NCBI GenBank assembly: GCA_019115825.1
Contig: DXCV01000061.1
Location: 1 to 64,000, forward strand
DNA length: 64,000 bases
DNA from: Candidatus Bacteroides pullicola
Lineage (GTDB): Bacteria > Bacteroidota > Bacteroidia > Bacteroidales > Bacteroidaceae
Direction: 5' to 3'
Of this stretch, positions 61,490 through 64,000 are shown one piece after another (the stretch's first letter is position 1; each line of letters begins with the position of its first letter). The position numbers and the translations under genes are program-made. The notes beneath the pieces are model-generated. The model made no database searches and had not been told where the DNA came from. It was given only the letters and a program-made list of their open reading frames with translations.

Positions 61490-63031
61490 TTATTTCCGTT
61501 GCAGGCTTTCTGCCCGTTCCTGTCCTTCGCTCATTCCTTGCTCATAGTTCTGGGCGGCCTGGCGGCTCAGCACGATGCCGTTCACCAGCCCGGCCACGCG
61601 CATCCGCTTGGCTTCGTCGGACAGGTTCCCGTCGGCCAACACCAGTGACAGTCGGTTCATCTCGGCGGTGGTCAGCTCGTGCCTGACCGTCACGATGCCG
61701 TTGTCCGCCCGGAGGACGGCCTTCCCGTTTCCCTCCATGCCTACCGTGCAGTTTTTCATGCCGGGTATGAGGGCGGTCAGGTCCGCCTGTTTCCGGTCTG
61801 CGTATTCCGACACCAACGCCTTCCGCTCCTCTTCGGTCTTGCCGTCTATCTGCACGGCCAGCAGCATCAGCGAGGTGTATGCGTTCATGGCCATTTCCAC
61901 TATCGGGTCTGCACCGCTTATACCCACACCGCTGTCTTCCGAGGAGAGCAGCTTTTTCATCCATGCTTCCGTGGACAACGGACGGCTGGAATCCGGCGTT
62001 TCCGACTTGTATTTGGCCAGCAGGTCGTTCCCGTCATGCAGGGCTTGCAGGCGGATGTCGCCTTTCTGTGCGATTTCAGCCAGGTAGGCGGCCGGGTCGA
62101 TATGCCTTTCCGTTCCGTCCTTGGCGATGTCCTTGACCTCGAAATGCAGGTGTTCGCCCGTGGTGCGTGTGCCGGTGTTTCCCGACACGCCGAGCTTTTG
62201 GCCTGCCTGCATTGTGTCGCCTTTCTTCACGGCGATGCTGTCCAGGTGCATATAGGTGACTTGCAGCCTGCCGCCGTCTTCCCGCGCGTATTCGACGGTG
62301 ACGGATTTTCCTCCGGCGGTTTGGGTGTTGTGGTTTATGCCGACCACTTTCCCGTCCGTCTCGGTAGCCAGCACGTCGTCGTGGTCCGTGCGGATGTCAA
62401 TGCCCTTGTGCATTTGTTGCTTGCTCCCGTCCATCGGGTCGGTGCGCATCCCGAAAGGCGAGGTGACGAACAGGTATTCCTCCCGACTGACGGGGAATGA
62501 ATACAAAGACCGGCTCTCCGTGTTCCTCGGATTCCCCTCCACGCCGAAAGACTTGCCTTGCGCCTTCATTTCCTGCATCACCATCCGGTCGTATTTCTGC
62601 AGTCCGTTCCGCTCGATAATCTGTTGCAGCTTGGCGGCATATCCTCCGCCCGTGGCATATCCGGCACGTTCGATGCCTTCCGCCCATCCTTCGTAGTCGT
62701 CGGGCGGAAGGGAGAAGCATTTGGCATAGCGTCCGTTCTCTTTCAGGAACAGCGAATGGTGTTCGTAGCTGTCGCCCACGGAATCGTACTTGCAGAATTT
62801 CTCGTTGGGACGGTCATCTGTATATACCAGGTAGCCGCCACCGTCCTTCAACCATGCGGACGTGGCCTTGATGCCGAAATGGTTGTTCCCTTTCCGGGAC
62901 AGTTCGCTCTGCCCGTTGCTGCTTTCCAGTATGCCCTGCGCGAGGGTGACGGAGGCCGGTATGCCGTAGCGTTTCATCTGCTCCATGGCAAATTCCGCGT
63001 ACCGTTCCGCGTATTCTTGGTTCTTGCTCAT
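61490..63031 (-). CDS. GH73 glucosaminidase plus M23 endopeptidase, conjugation-type hydrolase
   Basis: The 513-residue protein begins with a GH73-like domain (Y-G-I-P-A-S-V-T-L-A-Q-G-I-L-E-S-S-N-G-Q-S) and continues with a LytM/M23 domain (H-K-G-I-D-I-R-T and H-L-H-F-E-V). A helical C-terminal third follows. No signal peptide is seen at the N-terminus M-S-K-N-Q-E-Y. It would open the cell wall for a transfer channel, so it may be exported by the element's own secretion system. Confidence 0.8.
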   Translation of the reverse strand: MSKNQEYAERYAEFAMEQMKRYGIPASVTLAQGILESSNGQSELSRKGNNHFGIKATSAWLKDGGGYLVYTDDRPNEKFCKYDSVGDSYEHHSLFLKENGRYAKCFSLPPDDYEGWAEGIERAGYATGGGYAAKLQQIIERNGLQKYDRMVMQEMKAQGKSFGVEGNPRNTESRSLYSFPVSREEYLFVTSPFGMRTDPMDGSKQQMHKGIDIRTDHDDVLATETDGKVVGINHNTQTAGGKSVTVEYAREDGGRLQVTYMHLDSIAVKKGDTMQAGQKLGVSGNTGTRTTGEHLHFEVKDIAKDGTERHIDPAAYLAEIAQKGDIRLQALHDGNDLLAKYKSETPDSSRPLSTEAWMKKLLSSEDSGVGISGADPIVEMAMNAYTSLMLLAVQIDGKTEEERKALVSEYADRKQADLTALIPGMKNCTVGMEGNGKAVLRADNGIVTVRHELTTAEMNRLSLVLADGNLSDEAKRMRVAGLVNGIVLSRQAAQNYEQGMSEGQERAESLQRK

Positions 63032-63062
63032 TGCTGTGGTGTAATAATTAAAGATTGTGTTG

Positions 63063-64000
63063 TCAGCGTTTCATTCCCCTGGCATGTTCTTCCTGCCTTT
63101 CCTGGTGCCGTTCATGCTTCGGCTCTATCTGGTCGCAGATGGCCACCCTGCATCCGGCGCGTACCAGTTTGGGCAGTAACGTATCCAGGTCTTTCGACGG
63201 GAAGGCCAGCGTATCCATCTTCTGACCGTCCGAGGTTTCCGCCTTCCGGACTTCCAGGCCCAATATCTTGCCGGCTTTTCCTGCATCTTCCTTGTAGGCT
63301 TCATAGCTGTCATCATTTCGGAACAGCAGGACGGCATCGGGGTGTTTCCCTTTCAGTTGCTTCCATTGTTCCAGGACGGACGGGTCTGGTTTCAGACCGT
63401 TGGCAGCTTTCTTGTCCTTTCCCGGCCGTGTGCTTTCACCTTGTCCGGTGGTAATCCCGGCTTTTCCGCCCGACTGCTTTTCTGAAATGGTATTGCACTC
63501 TATGACATGGGCACGTAAACGGAGAATCTGTTGCCTTGTCCGCTCGTCGTCATGTTTGAATATAGGAATAATCCTGTCAGACTGAAAAAGTGGACGTTCT
63601 TTCTCCGGTGGCAGGTTCAATTCGTTTGCGATGGTTTCCGCGTCATACATTGAAGAGTAATAGCAGTTCCCGTGCTTGAAAAGGACAATCGCTTCTGGTT
63701 GTTCTTCTTTAAGATGTTTGTACCGTTCATATTGGGATTCAGGAATATCCTTTATGGAAAAATCGTTCCTTTCCTGGCTGCCGATGGCCGCCTTTTCCGT
63801 TTGTTCACGTTCCGTTTCGACGGATTCCTTTTCGCCCGTCGTCTCTTCCTGCGACTGTCCTTTCCGAAGCACGTCCGCGAAAAGCGTGGCCGCAAGGTGC
63901 TTCTTGTATTTCACCGGGTCGTCGGCCACCCACATCCGTTGCCATTGTTGGGGTGTCACGCTGCGTGGCTGCAGTTGCCGCCCGTCGATGGTGGCGGCAC
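63063..64000 (-). CDS. Large element protein with MutS-N-like modules, N-terminus outside window
   Basis: The frame stays open to the window edge; the visible 312 residues start A-A-T-I-D-G-R-Q-L-Q-P-R-S-V. Two segments look like the mismatch-binding N-terminal domain of MutS: P-E-A-I-V-L-F-K-H-G-N-C-Y-Y and P-D-A-V-L-L-F-R-N-D-D-S-Y-E-A-Y, the latter followed by F-P-S-K-D-L-D-T-L-L-P-K-L. Related proteins in Bacteroidetes elements carry DUF3945/DUF4099-type regions. The total size and remaining domains cannot be seen. Confidence 0.62.
   Translation of the reverse strand, partial: AATIDGRQLQPRSVTPQQWQRMWVADDPVKYKKHLAATLFADVLRKGQSQEETTGEKESVETEREQTEKAAIGSQERNDFSIKDIPESQYERYKHLKEEQPEAIVLFKHGNCYYSSMYDAETIANELNLPPEKERPLFQSDRIIPIFKHDDERTRQQILRLRAHVIECNTISEKQSGGKAGITTGQGESTRPGKDKKAANGLKPDPSVLEQWKQLKGKHPDAVLLFRNDDSYEAYKEDAGKAGKILGLEVRKAETSDGQKMDTLAFPSKDLDTLLPKLVRAGCRVAICDQIEPKHERHQERQEEHARGMKR

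Larger units (their letters stand above)
31690..64000. mobile_element. Left part of a mobilizable/conjugative element (right end outside window)
   Basis: From ~32 kb on, gene content changes from housekeeping to SSB, ParB, MobV relaxase, OmpA-type protein, ArdC-like antirestriction, SSB-like OB protein, peptidoglycan hydrolase and many small accessory proteins, with long repeated leaders between operons. No integrase, type IV secretion gene or right boundary is in view. The left edge is placed at the TACCTTTGC site near 31,690 as a guess only; it could be anywhere between 31,434 and 32,146. Confidence 0.7.

Overview
The window looks like a chromosome of the order Bacteroidales, probably a relatively GC-rich Bacteroidaceae. 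Start sites are repeatedly preceded by the Bacteroidetes -7 box TAnnTTTG, Shine-Dalgarno signals are weak, and the gene families are typical of gut Bacteroides relatives (DUF2807, DUF3836, DUF2975 arrays, AAA-ATPase_like/PDDEXK_9, LysO pairs, MobV relaxase). No tRNA, rRNA, CRISPR array or complete IS element was seen.

Positions 1-31.4 kb are host backbone. In order: a cut-off DUF2807 surface protein; a YgjP-type metallopeptidase; a decayed SMR/isochorismatase deletion chimera; an intact DNA-alkylation repair operon (Cache/ABM protein, AlkA-type glycosylase, and an Ada split over two proteins); a decayed TolC/membrane-fusion-protein chimera; a two-gene LysO exporter; rnhB; an orphan ATPase; lolD, tcdA and a CPA2 antiporter; asd; a 3.9-kb operon with a DUF3836 protein, a CPBP protease, four DUF2975 membrane proteins and an XRE regulator; an AraC regulator with two aldo-keto reductases; sufE, an M28 peptidase and an LD-carboxypeptidase; an acyl-CoA synthetase, rpsO, a nuclease-type ATPase, a higBA toxin-antitoxin pair and typA. 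Three intergenic regions carry 22-bp-period tandem repeats and one carries an 11-bp-period repeat.

From about 31.7 kb to the end of the window lies one side of a large mobilizable or conjugative element. No integrase or right end is seen. It carries SSB, ParB, a MobV relaxase with a candidate oriT, an OmpA-type protein, an ArdC-like antirestriction protein, an SSB-like OB protein, a GH73/M23 peptidoglycan hydrolase and many small accessory proteins. Cargo includes a phosphoribosyltransferase/SLOG pair, a lone AT-rich HEYIH metalloprotein gene, and a redox/folding operon (DUF169, thioredoxin, YqiA-DUF1653 fusion, FKBP, SDR) headed by a resolvase-like protein that has lost its catalytic residues.

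The most unusual feature is a repeated upstream module in the element. Eight gene sets (starts near 32.64, 33.84, 35.39, 36.59, 37.54, 53.72, 55.92 and 57.32 kb) each have three parts in the same order: a reverse-oriented TAnnTTTG box, about 36-70 bp later a hairpin, and a purine-rich GGGAAATAAAA-like box before the ATG. Six hairpins share an asymmetric internal loop (CTTC or CTCC opposite CGT or AGT) although their stem sequences differ; the other two form a second class with one compensatory base pair. This looks like a family of regulatory leaders or operator cassettes coordinating the accessory genes.
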